A DNA stretch of 25,840 bases from an uncultured Streptococcus sp. (GTDB lineage: Bacteria; Bacillota; Bacilli; Lactobacillales; Streptococcaceae): assembly GCF_938036805.1 (NCBI RefSeq), contig NZ_CALHWC010000224.1:1-25840 (forward strand), read 5' to 3'. This document shows, in pieces, positions 1 to 6,959 of this stretch (position 1 is its first letter; each line of letters begins with the position of its first letter). The position numbers and the translations under genes were made by a program. The notes under the pieces are model-generated. The model had not been told where the DNA came from. It saw nothing but the letters and a program-made list of their open reading frames with translations, and ran no database searches.

Positions 1-200
1 CAATCATTCCAATCTTAATTCCCTTATTTGCTTCTAGTTTCAAGCGGGCAGACGCCTTAGCTATCGCAATGGAGGCGCGTGGCTATAGTGGAGGCGAAGG
101 AAGAAGCCGCTATCGACAACTTTCTTGGAAAATGATGGACAATCTTGCTCTTCTCTCTATTTTCCTGATCGGCATTTTACTCTTTTTCTTGAAAAAATAG
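1..200 (+). CDS. ecfT: EcfT, energy-coupling factor transporter transmembrane subunit (3' end only)
   Basis: The gene enters from outside the window and is read from base 3 to the TAG at 198-200, giving 65 C-terminal residues. The ARG motif in MEARGYSG is the cytoplasmic coupling-helix signature of EcfT/CbiQ proteins, which transmits ATPase movement to the vitamin-binding S component. A final hydrophobic stretch (about 18 residues, LALLSIFLIGILLFF) followed by KK fits the last transmembrane helix. EcfT normally sits behind two ATPase genes (ecfA1, ecfA2), which would lie to the left of the window. The family call is firm from the ARG region; the vitamin is unknown because S components are usually encoded elsewhere. 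Confidence 0.85.
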   Translation, partial: IIPILIPLFASSFKRADALAIAMEARGYSGGEGRSRYRQLSWKMMDNLALLSIFLIGILLFFLKK

Positions 201-322
201 AGAATAGTATAAGTTTTATCTCAATATTTTTTCTTGCTATCTAATGAAATAAACTAAAAATCCTTTTAAATTAATATTTTTATGTGCAAATCTCAATATA
301 ATTGTAACCTTTGCATTCTTTT

Positions 323-339
323 TGTAATCTTATTGTAAT
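323..339 (+). promoter_or_regulatory. WalR (VicR) binding box for the LysM gene
   Basis: Two exact TGTAAT hexamers (323-328 and 334-339) are separated by five bases. This is the WalR consensus TGTWAN-N5-TGTWAN of Gram-positive cocci and bacilli. It lies 49 bp before a peptidoglycan-active LysM gene, the usual kind of WalR target. An extra TGTAAC sits at 303-308. Confidence 0.75.
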
Positions 340-354
340 ATCTAATGTGTATGA

Positions 355-363
355 TGGTATTAT
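355..363 (+). promoter_or_regulatory. Extended -10 promoter of the LysM gene
   Basis: TGG-TATTAT forms an extended -10 element. The downstream half of the WalR box ends 15 bp before it, so it occupies the -35 region, as expected for an activator site. A ribosome site AAAGGAG lies at 368-374, with a rather long 13-nt gap to the ATG at 388. Confidence 0.5.
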
Positions 364-387
364 AACTAAAGGAGAAAACTTTTTAAA

Positions 388-1044
388 ATGAATAGAAAAG
401 TGAAAAAATTGGCTTTAGCAGGAACGATTGCTACAACGACATTGTTTACATCAGGTATTGTTGCTAGTGCTGAGTCATACACAGTGAAAGCTGGAGATAC
501 CTTATCAGAAATCGCTGAAAGTAAGAAAACAACCGTTGAGCGTTTGGTAGAATTGAACAAAATTTCAAATCCAGATTTTATCATGACTGGACAAGTTTTG
601 GAATTGGGTGATTTGAAAGATGTTGCAAAACAAACAACATCAGCACCTGTTGCCTCATCAGCAACACCAGCTGTTCCCGCACCAGCTCCAGTAGCCCCTG
701 TAGCTCCAGCTGCACCAGTAGCTACGGAAACTCCTGCAGCTACTGCAACAACAGACTACTCTGGCTATTCATCAAGTGTCGTACTCGCAAATGGTAATAC
801 TCCAGGTGCTGTAGGTTCTTATGCGGCTGCTCGTATGGCTGAAATGACAGGTGTATCTGCATCTACATGGGAAAACATTATTGCCCGCGAATCTAACGGC
901 CAAGTGGATGCCTACAACCCATCAGGAGCAAGTGGTCTTTTCCAAACAATGCCAGGTTGGGGATCTACCGCAACTGTTGAAGATCAAATTCAAGCAGCTT
1001 ACCGTGCTTACAGTGCACAAGGACTATCTGCTTGGGCTTACTAA
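388..1044 (+). CDS. Secreted LysM protein with C-terminal IsaA/SceD-like transglycosylase domain
   Basis: A 218-residue exported protein. Residues 1-28 are a signal peptide (KVKK, hydrophobic core, cleavage after VASA). Residues 30-73 form one LysM domain (YTVKAGDTLSEIA) for peptidoglycan binding. Residues 80-125 are an Ala/Pro/Thr-rich linker. Residues 145-218 resemble the C-terminal domain of staphylococcal IsaA/SceD lytic transglycosylases: IIARES with candidate catalytic Glu168, then YNPSGASGLFQTMPGWG and a C-terminal AYSAQGLSAW. A cell-wall remodelling role outside the membrane is inferred; activity is not proven from sequence. The upstream WalR box supports control by the WalRK cell-wall system. 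The gene is monocistronic and closed by a hairpin at 1052. Confidence 0.85.
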   Translation: MNRKVKKLALAGTIATTTLFTSGIVASAESYTVKAGDTLSEIAESKKTTVERLVELNKISNPDFIMTGQVLELGDLKDVAKQTTSAPVASSATPAVPAPAPVAPVAPAAPVATETPAATATTDYSGYSSSVVLANGNTPGAVGSYAAARMAEMTGVSASTWENIIARESNGQVDAYNPSGASGLFQTMPGWGSTATVEDQIQAAYRAYSAQGLSAWAY

Positions 1045-1051
1045 AATAATA

Positions 1052-1083
1052 AAAAAATGACTAAACATATTTAGTCATTTTTT
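1052..1083. terminator. Bidirectional terminator between the LysM gene and sdaAA
   Basis: A 14-bp perfect stem (AAAAAATGACTAAA with its complement) around a CATA loop has T-runs on both strands. It lies between two convergent genes, so it can end transcription from both sides. Confidence 0.85.
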
Positions 1084-1101
1084 CTTACTCAAAGATACTA
1101 T

Positions 1102-1974
1102 TTATTCTCCAAAAATTTCTTTTGAAAGTCTACGGCCGGTAGGAGTTGTAGCTAGCCCTCCTTCAGCCGTTTCCCTGAAAGCAGTAGGCAGGCTAGAGCC
1201 TACTTGGTACATAGCATCAATGACTTCGTCAACAGGTATTTTGGACTCGATTCCGGCCAGAGCCATGTCCGCTGCGATGAAGGCATAGCTGGCTCCCATA
1301 GCATTTCTTTTGACACAAGGTACTTCTACTAGACCAGCTACTGGGTCACAAATTAAGCCCAGCATATTTTTAATCACAAAACAGATAGCTTGACTCGCCT
1401 GAAAAGCAGAGCCACCAGCAGCTAAAACTAAAGCAGCTGCACTCATCGCAGAAGCGGAGCCAACCTCGGCTTGACAGCCTCCTTCTGCACCGGAAATTGA
1501 AGCGTTATTGGCAATAACCAAGCCAAAAGCGCCAGCAGCCAGCAAAAAGTCTAATTGCTGTTCCTCTGTCAAATCTAGTTTTTCAATCGCTGATGTAAGG
1601 ACGGCTGGCAGACAGCCAGCGCTGCCTGCCGTAGGAGTAGCACAAACTAAGCCCATTTTAGCGTTATGTTCATTGACAGAAATAGCATTTTTGGCAGCAG
1701 TCAGCACAGTGTGATCTGACAAGGCCTTCCCTGACTGGATATAATGGTGCAGCTTGGCTGCGTCTCCACCGGTCAATCCACTGCGAGACTTGCTCTCATC
1801 AAGCCCAAGAAGGACTGAGGCTTTCATCACTTCAAGATTTCGGCTCATCAGACGTAAAACTTCGTCTCTTTCCCGACCTGTCAATTCATATTCGGTCGCA
1901 ATCATTAATTCAGCTACATTTCCATTAAAATCTAAATCAGCCTGCTCAACCAATTCTTTTATTGAATAAAACAT
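1102..1974 (-). CDS. sdaAA: L-serine dehydratase, iron-sulfur-dependent, alpha subunit
   Basis: The 290-residue catalytic alpha subunit of the two-subunit [4Fe-4S] L-serine ammonia-lyase, which converts serine to pyruvate and ammonia in the cytoplasm. Conserved glycine/cysteine segments are visible: CATPTAGSAGC (about 111-121), SGAEGGCQAEVGSASAM (161-177, Cys167), and CDPVAGLVEVPC (209-220, Cys209 and Cys220). Cys167, Cys209 and Cys220 are the likely cluster ligands by family analogy. Length is normal for the alpha subunit. It starts 8 bp after the sdaAB stop, and its Shine-Dalgarno (GGAG) lies against that stop, so the two genes form an operon with coupled translation. Confidence 0.93.
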   Translation of the reverse strand: MFYSIKELVEQADLDFNGNVAELMIATEYELTGRERDEVLRLMSRNLEVMKASVLLGLDESKSRSGLTGGDAAKLHHYIQSGKALSDHTVLTAAKNAISVNEHNAKMGLVCATPTAGSAGCLPAVLTSAIEKLDLTEEQQLDFLLAAGAFGLVIANNASISGAEGGCQAEVGSASAMSAAALVLAAGGSAFQASQAICFVIKNMLGLICDPVAGLVEVPCVKRNAMGASYAFIAADMALAGIESKIPVDEVIDAMYQVGSSLPTAFRETAEGGLATTPTGRRLSKEIFGE

Positions 1975-1982
1975 CTCTTCTC

Positions 1983-2654
1983 CTATTTAAAGAAATTGAC
2001 ATTATGGAGATGGGGGATTTTCCGAATCTCTTCGATGGCCTCTTCGCAACTACGACTATCCACCTCAATGATCATAATCGCTTTCTCACCCGCTTTTTCT
2101 CTAGTCACCGTCATTTGAGCAATATTGATATTGTAGCGGGACAGAGCCTCCGTTACATGGGCAATCATACCTGGAACATCTTGGTGAACGATGATAATGG
2201 TTGGCGTATTCATGCTGAGTGAGACTGAGAAACCATTTAACTCGGTCACCTGAATATTTCCACCGCCAATAGATACACCCGTTACACTGATGCTTTTATA
2301 GGCGTTTTTAACCGTGATTTTTGTTGTATTTGGATGGGGGGCATTGCTATCTTTCTGAATCGTCCAGACAATCTTGATACCTCGTTTATGGGCAATTTCA
2401 AGGCTGTTAGGAATTTCAGGATCATCCGTATCCATTCCTAAAATACCGGCTACCAAGGCCAAGTCTGTGCCATGTCCGCGATAAGTCTTTGCAAAGGAAT
2501 TAAAAAGCTGAAATTCAACCTCGGTCGGTGTGTCATCAAAAATCGAAGATACAATCTTGCCGATACGCACAGCCCCTGCAGTATGACTGCTGGAAGGACC
2601 AATCATGACAGGCCCGATAATGTCAAAAACAGATTGAAATTTTAATGATTTCAT
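1983..2654 (-). CDS. sdaAB: L-serine dehydratase, iron-sulfur-dependent, beta subunit
   Basis: A 223-residue beta subunit. The N-terminal half carries the family motif GPVMIGPSSSHTAGAVRIG (about 14-32). The C-terminal 75 residues form an ACT domain (IIIVHQDVPGMIAHVTEAL), the usual amino-acid-sensing module. The start is placed at the ATG complementary to 2652-2654 because the protein then begins MKSLKFQSVFDIIGP as in the family, and AAGAGG precedes it at the right distance. The open frame extends 42 codons further upstream, but that extension enters the insertion sequence and is not family-like. It is the first gene of the sdaAB-sdaAA operon. Confidence 0.92.
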   Translation of the reverse strand: MKSLKFQSVFDIIGPVMIGPSSSHTAGAVRIGKIVSSIFDDTPTEVEFQLFNSFAKTYRGHGTDLALVAGILGMDTDDPEIPNSLEIAHKRGIKIVWTIQKDSNAPHPNTTKITVKNAYKSISVTGVSIGGGNIQVTELNGFSVSLSMNTPTIIIVHQDVPGMIAHVTEALSRYNINIAQMTVTREKAGEKAIMIIEVDSRSCEEAIEEIRKIPHLHNVNFFK

Positions 2655-2685
2655 AAGAAACCTCTTGAACATATTTTCTAAAATT

Positions 2686-2691
2686 ATTATA
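2686..2691 (-). promoter_or_regulatory. -10 element of the sdaAB-sdaAA operon
   Basis: Minus-strand TATAAT lies 32 bp before the sdaAB start. No good -35 hexamer is seen at 16-18 bp. The insertion sequence begins only about 35 bp further upstream (near 2727), so an upstream control region may have been displaced. Confidence 0.45.
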
Positions 2692-2728
2692 TCAAACTTA
2701 TCAAGTTTCTGCCTCATATCATACAAAA

Positions 2729-2750
2729 AAAGAGGACAATTGTCCTCTTT
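2729..2750. repeat. Left-end 22-bp perfect palindrome of the insertion sequence
   Basis: The 22-bp palindrome is AAAGAGGACAA followed by its own complement. The terminal inverted repeat is therefore itself a hairpin, and the same palindrome occurs at 4299-4320. Confidence 0.85.
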
Positions 2751-2767
2751 CAGATTGAAGAAAAAGT

Positions 2768-2802
2768 CCTTAGAACCCAAGTTTCTAAGGGCTTTTCTTT
2801 TT
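2768..2802 (+). terminator. Terminator inside the left end of the IS
   Basis: The stem CCTTAGAA/TTCTAAGG (8 bp, 7-nt loop) is followed by GGCTTTTCTTTTT. It faces inward, upstream of the transposase -10 (TATAAT at 2812-2817), and would block read-in transcription of the transposase. Confidence 0.7.
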
Positions 2803-2847
2803 GTAAAGTCGTATAATAGAGGTGAGAAGAATTGTGAGGTATTCTCT

Positions 2848-4242
2848 ATGTTTCACAAAGAAAAACCTGATTATCATCGCTGCCAATATGGCTTCTATAC
2901 GATCGACGAATTGGTCCCAGAGGATCACTTTCTTCGCCAAGTGGATTCAAAGCTTGATTTTGATTTTATCTATGACTTGGTAGAAGACACCTATAGTCCA
3001 GATAATGGTCGTCCTAGTCTCGATCCTGTCATGTTAGTCAAAATCCCTTTGATTCAATGTTTTTATGGCATTCGCTCCATGCGCCAAACCATTAAAGATA
3101 TTGAAGTAAACGTAGCTTATCGTTGGTTTCTTGGACTAAGCTTGGATGACAAGGTCCCTCATTTTACCACCTATGGAAAGAATTACAGTCGTCGTTTTCA
3201 AGATAAAGAATTAATTTCAGAGATATTTTCGCGAGTGCTCCATCAAGCTTTATGTGCTGGCTTAATTGATCCTTCGGAAATATTTGTGGATGGTACTCAC
3301 ATCAAAGCAGCAGCTAACAATCACAAATATCGTAAGGAAATGGTTGCCCAACAAGCTAAATTTATGAGTGAGCAGTTGGAAGTTGAGATTGATTTAGATA
3401 GGAGGAAACACGAAAAAAAGTCCTTAAAGCCCGCACAAGAAAGCGAGGCTAAGGAAAAGAAAATCTCAAGGACAGATCCTGAGAGTGGTTGGTTCCACAA
3501 GGGTCAACACAAGGAAGTATTTGCCTATTCTGCCCAAGTAGCTTGTGATAAGCATGGTTGGGCCTTGGCTTATACGGTTGAAGCAGGAAATGTTCATGAT
3601 AGTCAGGCTTTCCCTGCCCTTTTTTCACAGTTAGAAGTTTTCTCCCCACGCTACATTATTGCGGACTCAGGCTATAAGACCCCAGCTATTGCTCATTATT
3701 TATTAGAGCGAAACATCATCCCTGTCTTCCCCTATACCCGCCCCAAGGGAGTAAAGGGGAACTTAAGACCTGGTGATTTTGTTTATGATGCTTTCTATGA
3801 CTGTTACCTCTGTCCAGAGAATCAAGTGTTAGCCTATCGCACGACGACCCGAGCAGGCTACCGTGAGTATAAGAGTGATCCAACAGTATGTGTCGCTTGT
3901 CCTCTATTATCTGTTTGTACTCGAAGCCAGAATCAGCAGAAAGTCATCACAAGACATGTATGGAAAGATGATCTTGAATTTTGTGAAGAGATTCGCCACC
4001 AAAGAGGGATGAAGGAGCTTTATAAGAAGCGCAAAGAAACAATTGAGCGACTCTTTGGGACTGCTAAGGAATATCATAACTTGAGATACACCAGAGAGAA
4101 AGGAAAGTCCAAAATGGAAGATAAGGTTGGGCTTACTTTGGCGTGTTTAAATATCAAAAAATTGGTGAAATGGATAGAGAATATTCCTTTTTATTTTATT
4201 CTAAATCCGGTTTTTGGATGGAAATATCAGATGACAAAGTAA
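2848..4242 (+). CDS. IS1182-family DDE transposase
   Basis: A 464-residue transposase without frameshift. The start at 2848 is preferred over the longer open frame because MFHKEKPDYHRCQYGF is a typical N-terminus, a GTGAGG site precedes it, and the longer frame would begin outside the element. The N-terminal domain (about 10-115, ending VPHFTTYGKNYSRRF) is the IS1182/IS5-group DNA-binding region. The catalytic DDE residues are likely Asp148 (IFVDGTHIKA), Asp273 (IIADSGYKT) and Glu400 (KETIERLFG). A cysteine group (CYLCPEN, CVACPLLSVC, about 319-357) is typical of the insertion before the final Glu. The gene looks intact, so the element may still be mobile. Confidence 0.92.
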   Translation: MFHKEKPDYHRCQYGFYTIDELVPEDHFLRQVDSKLDFDFIYDLVEDTYSPDNGRPSLDPVMLVKIPLIQCFYGIRSMRQTIKDIEVNVAYRWFLGLSLDDKVPHFTTYGKNYSRRFQDKELISEIFSRVLHQALCAGLIDPSEIFVDGTHIKAAANNHKYRKEMVAQQAKFMSEQLEVEIDLDRRKHEKKSLKPAQESEAKEKKISRTDPESGWFHKGQHKEVFAYSAQVACDKHGWALAYTVEAGNVHDSQAFPALFSQLEVFSPRYIIADSGYKTPAIAHYLLERNIIPVFPYTRPKGVKGNLRPGDFVYDAFYDCYLCPENQVLAYRTTTRAGYREYKSDPTVCVACPLLSVCTRSQNQQKVITRHVWKDDLEFCEEIRHQRGMKELYKKRKETIERLFGTAKEYHNLRYTREKGKSKMEDKVGLTLACLNIKKLVKWIENIPFYFILNPVFGWKYQMTK

Positions 4243-4261
4243 ATAGTTTTGAAAATACAAA

Positions 4262-4291
4262 AAGACAAACACCAAAAATGACGTTTGTCTT
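4262..4291. repeat. Hairpin downstream of the transposase
   Basis: AAGACAAAC pairs perfectly with GTTTGTCTT across a 12-nt loop inside the right end of the IS. It could fold in the transposase mRNA 3' end, but lacks a clear T-run, so it is not called a terminator. Confidence 0.4.
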
Positions 4292-4298
4292 CGTTCTG

Positions 4299-4320
4299 AA
4301 AGAGGACAATTGTCCTCTTT
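4299..4320. repeat. Right-end 22-bp perfect palindrome of the insertion sequence
   Basis: Same 22-bp palindrome as at 2729-2750. On the plus strand it is followed by TT and an AT-rich stretch, so it may also end transcription leaving the element, or receive transcripts from the tRNA pair on the minus strand. Confidence 0.85.
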
Positions 4321-4356
4321 TTATTATTGGTAATTCGCATACCTGAAACTCTTTTA

Positions 4357-4430
4357 CTCCGCCAGTAGGACTCGAACCTACGACATCATGATTAACAGTC
4401 ATGCGCTACTACCAACTGAGCTATGGCGGA
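4357..4430 (-). tRNA. tRNA-Asn (anticodon GUU)
   Basis: A 74-nt cloverleaf on the minus strand with acceptor TCCGCCA/TGGCGGA and discriminator G. The D arm is AGCTCAGTTGGTAGTAGCGCA, anticodon GTT lies at 4394-4396, and the T arm is GTAGGTTCGAGTCCTAC. No encoded CCA. It follows tRNA-Glu by 5 bp and shares its transcript. Confidence 0.95.
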
Positions 4431-4435
4431 TAGTA

Positions 4436-4507
4436 TAGTCCGTACGGGATTCGAACCCGTGTTACCGCCGTGAAAAGGCGGTGTCTTAACCCCTTGACCA
4501 ACGGACC
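4436..4507 (-). tRNA. tRNA-Glu (anticodon UUC)
   Basis: A 72-nt cloverleaf with acceptor GGTCCGT/ACGGACT (first pair G-U), anticodon stem CCGCC/GGCGG with loop TTTTCAC giving anticodon TTC, and T arm ACGGGTTCGAATCCCGT. First gene of the Glu-Asn tRNA pair. Its own promoter lies 28 bp upstream. Confidence 0.95.
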
Positions 4508-4534
4508 ATCTATGTTCTTTTCAGAACATATTCT

Positions 4535-4562
4535 ATTATATCAGGTTTTGAATCTTTGTCAA
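4535..4562 (-). promoter_or_regulatory. Strong promoter of the tRNA-Glu/tRNA-Asn pair
   Basis: On the minus strand an exact TTGACA (4557-4562) and an exact TATAAT (4535-4540) are separated by 16 bp. It lies in the short gap between the comE stop and tRNA-Glu, so the tRNAs do not depend on the com operon. A hairpin TATGTTCT/AGAACATA at 4511-4530 lies between promoter and tRNA. Confidence 0.85.
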
Positions 4563-4569
4563 CAGTTTT

Positions 4570-5313
4570 TTATTTATTTTTTAAAATTTCTTTTAAATGT
4601 TTTGTTCTTAGCCTAGAAACTGGGCAACGACGGCCTTCATAAAATATAATTTCCTTTGTTTTCTTATCATAATCGCAGATATTATCGATATTGACTAAGA
4701 AAGATTTATGGGAAGCAAAGAAACGTTGGGTTTTCTCATCCTGCTCTTGAACACTGGCAATCGTTCCATAAAATTCTTTTATAAAGTTTTTTCCGACCAT
4801 CCGTAACTTATGAGAGGAGCTTGAGGTTTCGATATACAAAATATCATTAAATGGCACGCGCACATCATTGCCTCGATAGCTATATTCAAAATAATCAACC
4901 ATGTTGGTGTTTGTTATTAAAGTATTTTTCGTATAAATGATACACTCTTTTATACGTTTTTTAAACGAATCATCATTAATATCCTTATCAATAAAGTCAA
5001 GAGCAGATACCTTATATTTGAAGGTCATGGTCGCAAACTCTGATTTTGAAGTTACAAAGACAATAATGGCGTATGGATTATGATGACGAATAAAACGAGC
5101 GACCTCCAATCCTTTGGTCTCTTCCCCTTTAATATCTATATCCAGAAAATAAATCTGATTGACATCTTCATTTTCGACGTAGTCCTTAAATTCCTGAATT
5201 TTTCCTGTAATTTTGACCTGGATATCGAGCCCCATTTCTTCAGCAATCTCTGCTAAAGTTTTTTCCATGCGGAGTTGGTGGGCTAAGGTATCTTCTAATG
5301 CTAAGATTCTCAT
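4570..5313 (-). CDS. comE: ComE, competence response regulator (LytTR family)
   Basis: A 247-residue response regulator. Residues 1-120 form a receiver domain with acidic Glu7/Asp8 and phosphoacceptor Asp58 in YFLDIDIKG, matching the known pneumococcal site. The C-terminal part (about 140-245) is a LytTR DNA-binding domain, including the VPFNDILYIETSSSSHKLRM segment and the terminal CPVSRLRTKHLKEIL. In the competence pathway phosphorylated ComE activates comCDE and comX through paired 9-bp repeats; matching repeats occur in this window at 6869 and 25140. The start overlaps the comD stop by 4 bp, indicating coupled translation. No terminator is evident before the tRNA promoter. Confidence 0.96.
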   Translation of the reverse strand: MRILALEDTLAHQLRMEKTLAEIAEEMGLDIQVKITGKIQEFKDYVENEDVNQIYFLDIDIKGEETKGLEVARFIRHHNPYAIIVFVTSKSEFATMTFKYKVSALDFIDKDINDDSFKKRIKECIIYTKNTLITNTNMVDYFEYSYRGNDVRVPFNDILYIETSSSSHKLRMVGKNFIKEFYGTIASVQEQDEKTQRFFASHKSFLVNIDNICDYDKKTKEIIFYEGRRCPVSRLRTKHLKEILKNK

Positions 5314-6635
5314 AAACTATTCCTTCTTTTAATTGTTAATACTTGGGTGAAATCATACTTACTTATTTCTGTATCGAGCATGATATATTCATAATTCTCT
5401 AAAATTTCTTTCAGATTATTTAAACCTAAGCCTCTTCGATAACCTTTCGTTGAGAACTCTGGTTCATAAATTTCTTCTAAATCTAATTTCCTTTGCTTGC
5501 GGGAATTTTTTACAACAAAAATGATTTCTGTATCGAGTTGAACTAAAGTCACATGAATCATTTTTTCATAGCTTTCAATTGCGCCTTCAACAGCATTGTT
5601 TAGCAATATACTAGCCATTCTTACCACATCTAATAGCTTAATAGGTAATTTCTCAACAGGATCTTTGACTTCGAATGTTAAATCAATCTGGTGTTCACGC
5701 GCCTTGAACAAAGTCTCCGTCATAACGCTTCGGAGAGCTGAGTCACCAACATTGTTCAAATCAAAATAAGTGTATTTATCCGAGCGTAATTTTAAATTTG
5801 CATCAACTAAAACTTCTTGATATATTTTTTCAATTTCCTTGATATCTTGAGTATTGATGGCCGTCTGAAAGCTAGTCAGCATGCCGGCATAATCATGACG
5901 AAAGCCACGAATTTCATTATAAAGAGAAACAATTTCATCTGTATACTGCTGCAGCTGCAACTGTTCCAATTCTCTTTGTCGAATCTCTTCTTCTTTTTCA
6001 TACTTTTCCCGAATCGCCTTCAAATAGAAAAGAGTCGTCATAAAGATCAAGAAACAAATAGTCGCTAGCATACTGCTAAAACTATTAAAATGCTCGTCTT
6101 CACTTAACCAATGCGAAACATTCAATATGAGAATCGTTAGAAAATAATAAATATTAGTCTTTTGAACTGTCTTTTTAAAGGAAGAGTCTTTAAAATCTCT
6201 CAGTTGAAATTCAAAATAATCAATAGATTTTAGCATAAACAAAACAGAGATACTGTTTATCGTGATATAAAAGATAGCCCAATTACTTTTTACAAATTGA
6301 TCCCCTGTAATGGATGAAATAATAACTGAAAAAAAGGTAGACGAAGCCTGAGTTGCTAAATAAAGGAAAAAAGATAAAAATAAAGAAAGATAATTAGGCA
6401 ACTTTTCTTTCTTATAAAAATAAGCATAAAAAAGGAAAGGTTGTACCATTAAGATGATGTAATAGAGTAATAAATTAATCAGAGATGCTAAAGGAGCAAT
6501 AATAACCGTAAAAATACAAAGACAAATAAAGTAAAATCTAGATTTTACTTTACTTTCTACTTTTTTATATATTTTTACAATTGCAAAAATTTCTATTAAT
6601 TCACATATAAACCATAAAATGAAGTTTAATATCAT
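5310..6635 (-). CDS. comD: ComD, competence-stimulating-peptide receptor histidine kinase (HPK10 type)
   Basis: A 441-residue sensor kinase. The N-terminal half (about 1-205) has six or seven hydrophobic segments and forms the membrane sensor for the secreted pheromone. A coiled segment (about 208-235, EKEEEIRQRELEQLQLQQ) leads to the phosphoacceptor region RGFRHDYAGML with His247. The ATPase domain has the N box ILLNNAVEGA (Asn346/347) and the G box RGLGLNNL (401-408). ComD phosphorylates ComE. It lies between comC and comE in one operon. The sensor half normally co-varies with the pheromone, so the unusual CSP here should be matched by this N-terminus. Confidence 0.96.
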   Translation of the reverse strand: MILNFILWFICELIEIFAIVKIYKKVESKVKSRFYFICLCIFTVIIAPLASLINLLLYYIILMVQPFLFYAYFYKKEKLPNYLSLFLSFFLYLATQASSTFFSVIISSITGDQFVKSNWAIFYITINSISVLFMLKSIDYFEFQLRDFKDSSFKKTVQKTNIYYFLTILILNVSHWLSEDEHFNSFSSMLATICFLIFMTTLFYLKAIREKYEKEEEIRQRELEQLQLQQYTDEIVSLYNEIRGFRHDYAGMLTSFQTAINTQDIKEIEKIYQEVLVDANLKLRSDKYTYFDLNNVGDSALRSVMTETLFKAREHQIDLTFEVKDPVEKLPIKLLDVVRMASILLNNAVEGAIESYEKMIHVTLVQLDTEIIFVVKNSRKQRKLDLEEIYEPEFSTKGYRRGLGLNNLKEILENYEYIMLDTEISKYDFTQVLTIKRRNSL

Positions 6636-6657
6636 TTTTATCTCCTAATTACTTCCT

Positions 6658-6783
6658 TTACTTAAAAATAATTCGAGGAAGGCCTATCTTTCTAAAATCT
6701 CCTCCAAGAACTTCTTTAAGTTCTTTTTCATTCAAGGCTGGGAATTGAGCGATTGTTTTAAAGTTTTTCTGAGTATTTTTCAT
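6658..6783 (-). CDS. comC: ComC, competence-stimulating peptide precursor
   Basis: A 41-codon gene. The leader MKNTQKNFKTIAQFPALNEK plus ELKEVLGG ends in the double glycine cut by the ComAB-type peptidase transporter. The predicted mature pheromone is DFRKIGLPRIIFK, 13 residues. It has an acidic first residue, Arg at position 3 and a basic C-terminus, as in other mitis-group CSPs. A ribosome site AGGAGA lies 7 bp before the ATG. The gene is first in comCDE, 22 bp before comD. I do not recognise the mature sequence as one of the well-known pherotypes. Confidence 0.95.
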   Translation of the reverse strand: MKNTQKNFKTIAQFPALNEKELKEVLGGDFRKIGLPRIIFK

Positions 6784-6831
6784 AATAGATTCTCCTAAAA
6801 ATTTTTTCGTAAGGGTTACCTTACAAGATCT

Positions 6832-6837
6832 ATTATA
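6832..6837 (-). promoter_or_regulatory. -10 element of comCDE
   Basis: Exact TATAAT on the minus strand, 31 bp downstream of the ComE direct repeat and 48 bp before comC. There is no good -35, as expected for a promoter that needs ComE. Confidence 0.75.
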
Positions 6838-6868
6838 AATAAAATTTCAAATAATCTGTCATCTTTCC

Positions 6869-6898
6869 CTGAAATGTCATTTTTTATTCCTGAAATGT
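6869..6898 (-). promoter_or_regulatory. ComE binding site of comCDE (autoinduction)
   Basis: Two exact ACATTTCAG repeats read on the minus strand (6890-6898 and 6869-6877), separated by exactly 12 bp. This is the published ComE consensus aCAnTTcaG-N12-aCAnTTcaG in the coding orientation of comC. Confidence 0.93.
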
Positions 6899-6913
6899 CG
6901 TTTTCTCAAAAAT

Positions 6914-6942
6914 ATAATAAAAAAACACGAAATTTTTCGTGT
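6914..6942 (-). terminator. Terminator of tRNA-Arg, just upstream of the comC promoter
   Basis: On the minus strand, ACACGAAA pairs with TTTCGTGT and is followed by seven T residues. It separates the tRNA-Arg transcript from comCDE. The stem is short and AT-rich, so read-through is plausible; in pneumococcus read-through at this position is reported to set basal comCDE expression. Confidence 0.8.
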
Positions 6943-6959
6943 CTGAATAGTGTATATTA

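Larger units (their letters stand above)
2727..4322 (+). mobile_element. Complete IS1182-family insertion sequence, about 1.6 kb
   Basis: One full-length transposase gene lies between near-identical inverted ends. The left end at 2727 and the complement of the right end at 4322 share AAAAAGAGGACAATTGTCCT and continue with CTCTTTCAGA, then diverge partly. Inside the left end, a terminator precedes the transposase promoter, as in insertion sequences that shield the transposase from outside transcription. Outer borders are uncertain by a few bases because A/T runs flank both ends, and no target-site duplication is visible. It sits between sdaAB and the tRNA-Asn gene, interrupting no gene. Confidence 0.85.

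Noticed and set aside
2665..2847. 61-codon N-terminal extension of the transposase frame, and the 42-codon extension of sdaAB
   Set aside because: Both run across the IS border and lack family similarity; ribosome sites favour the internal starts at 2848 and 2654.
2715..4335. Target-site duplication around the insertion sequence
   Set aside because: The flanking bases (A-rich on the left, ATTATT on the right) show no direct repeat of useful length.
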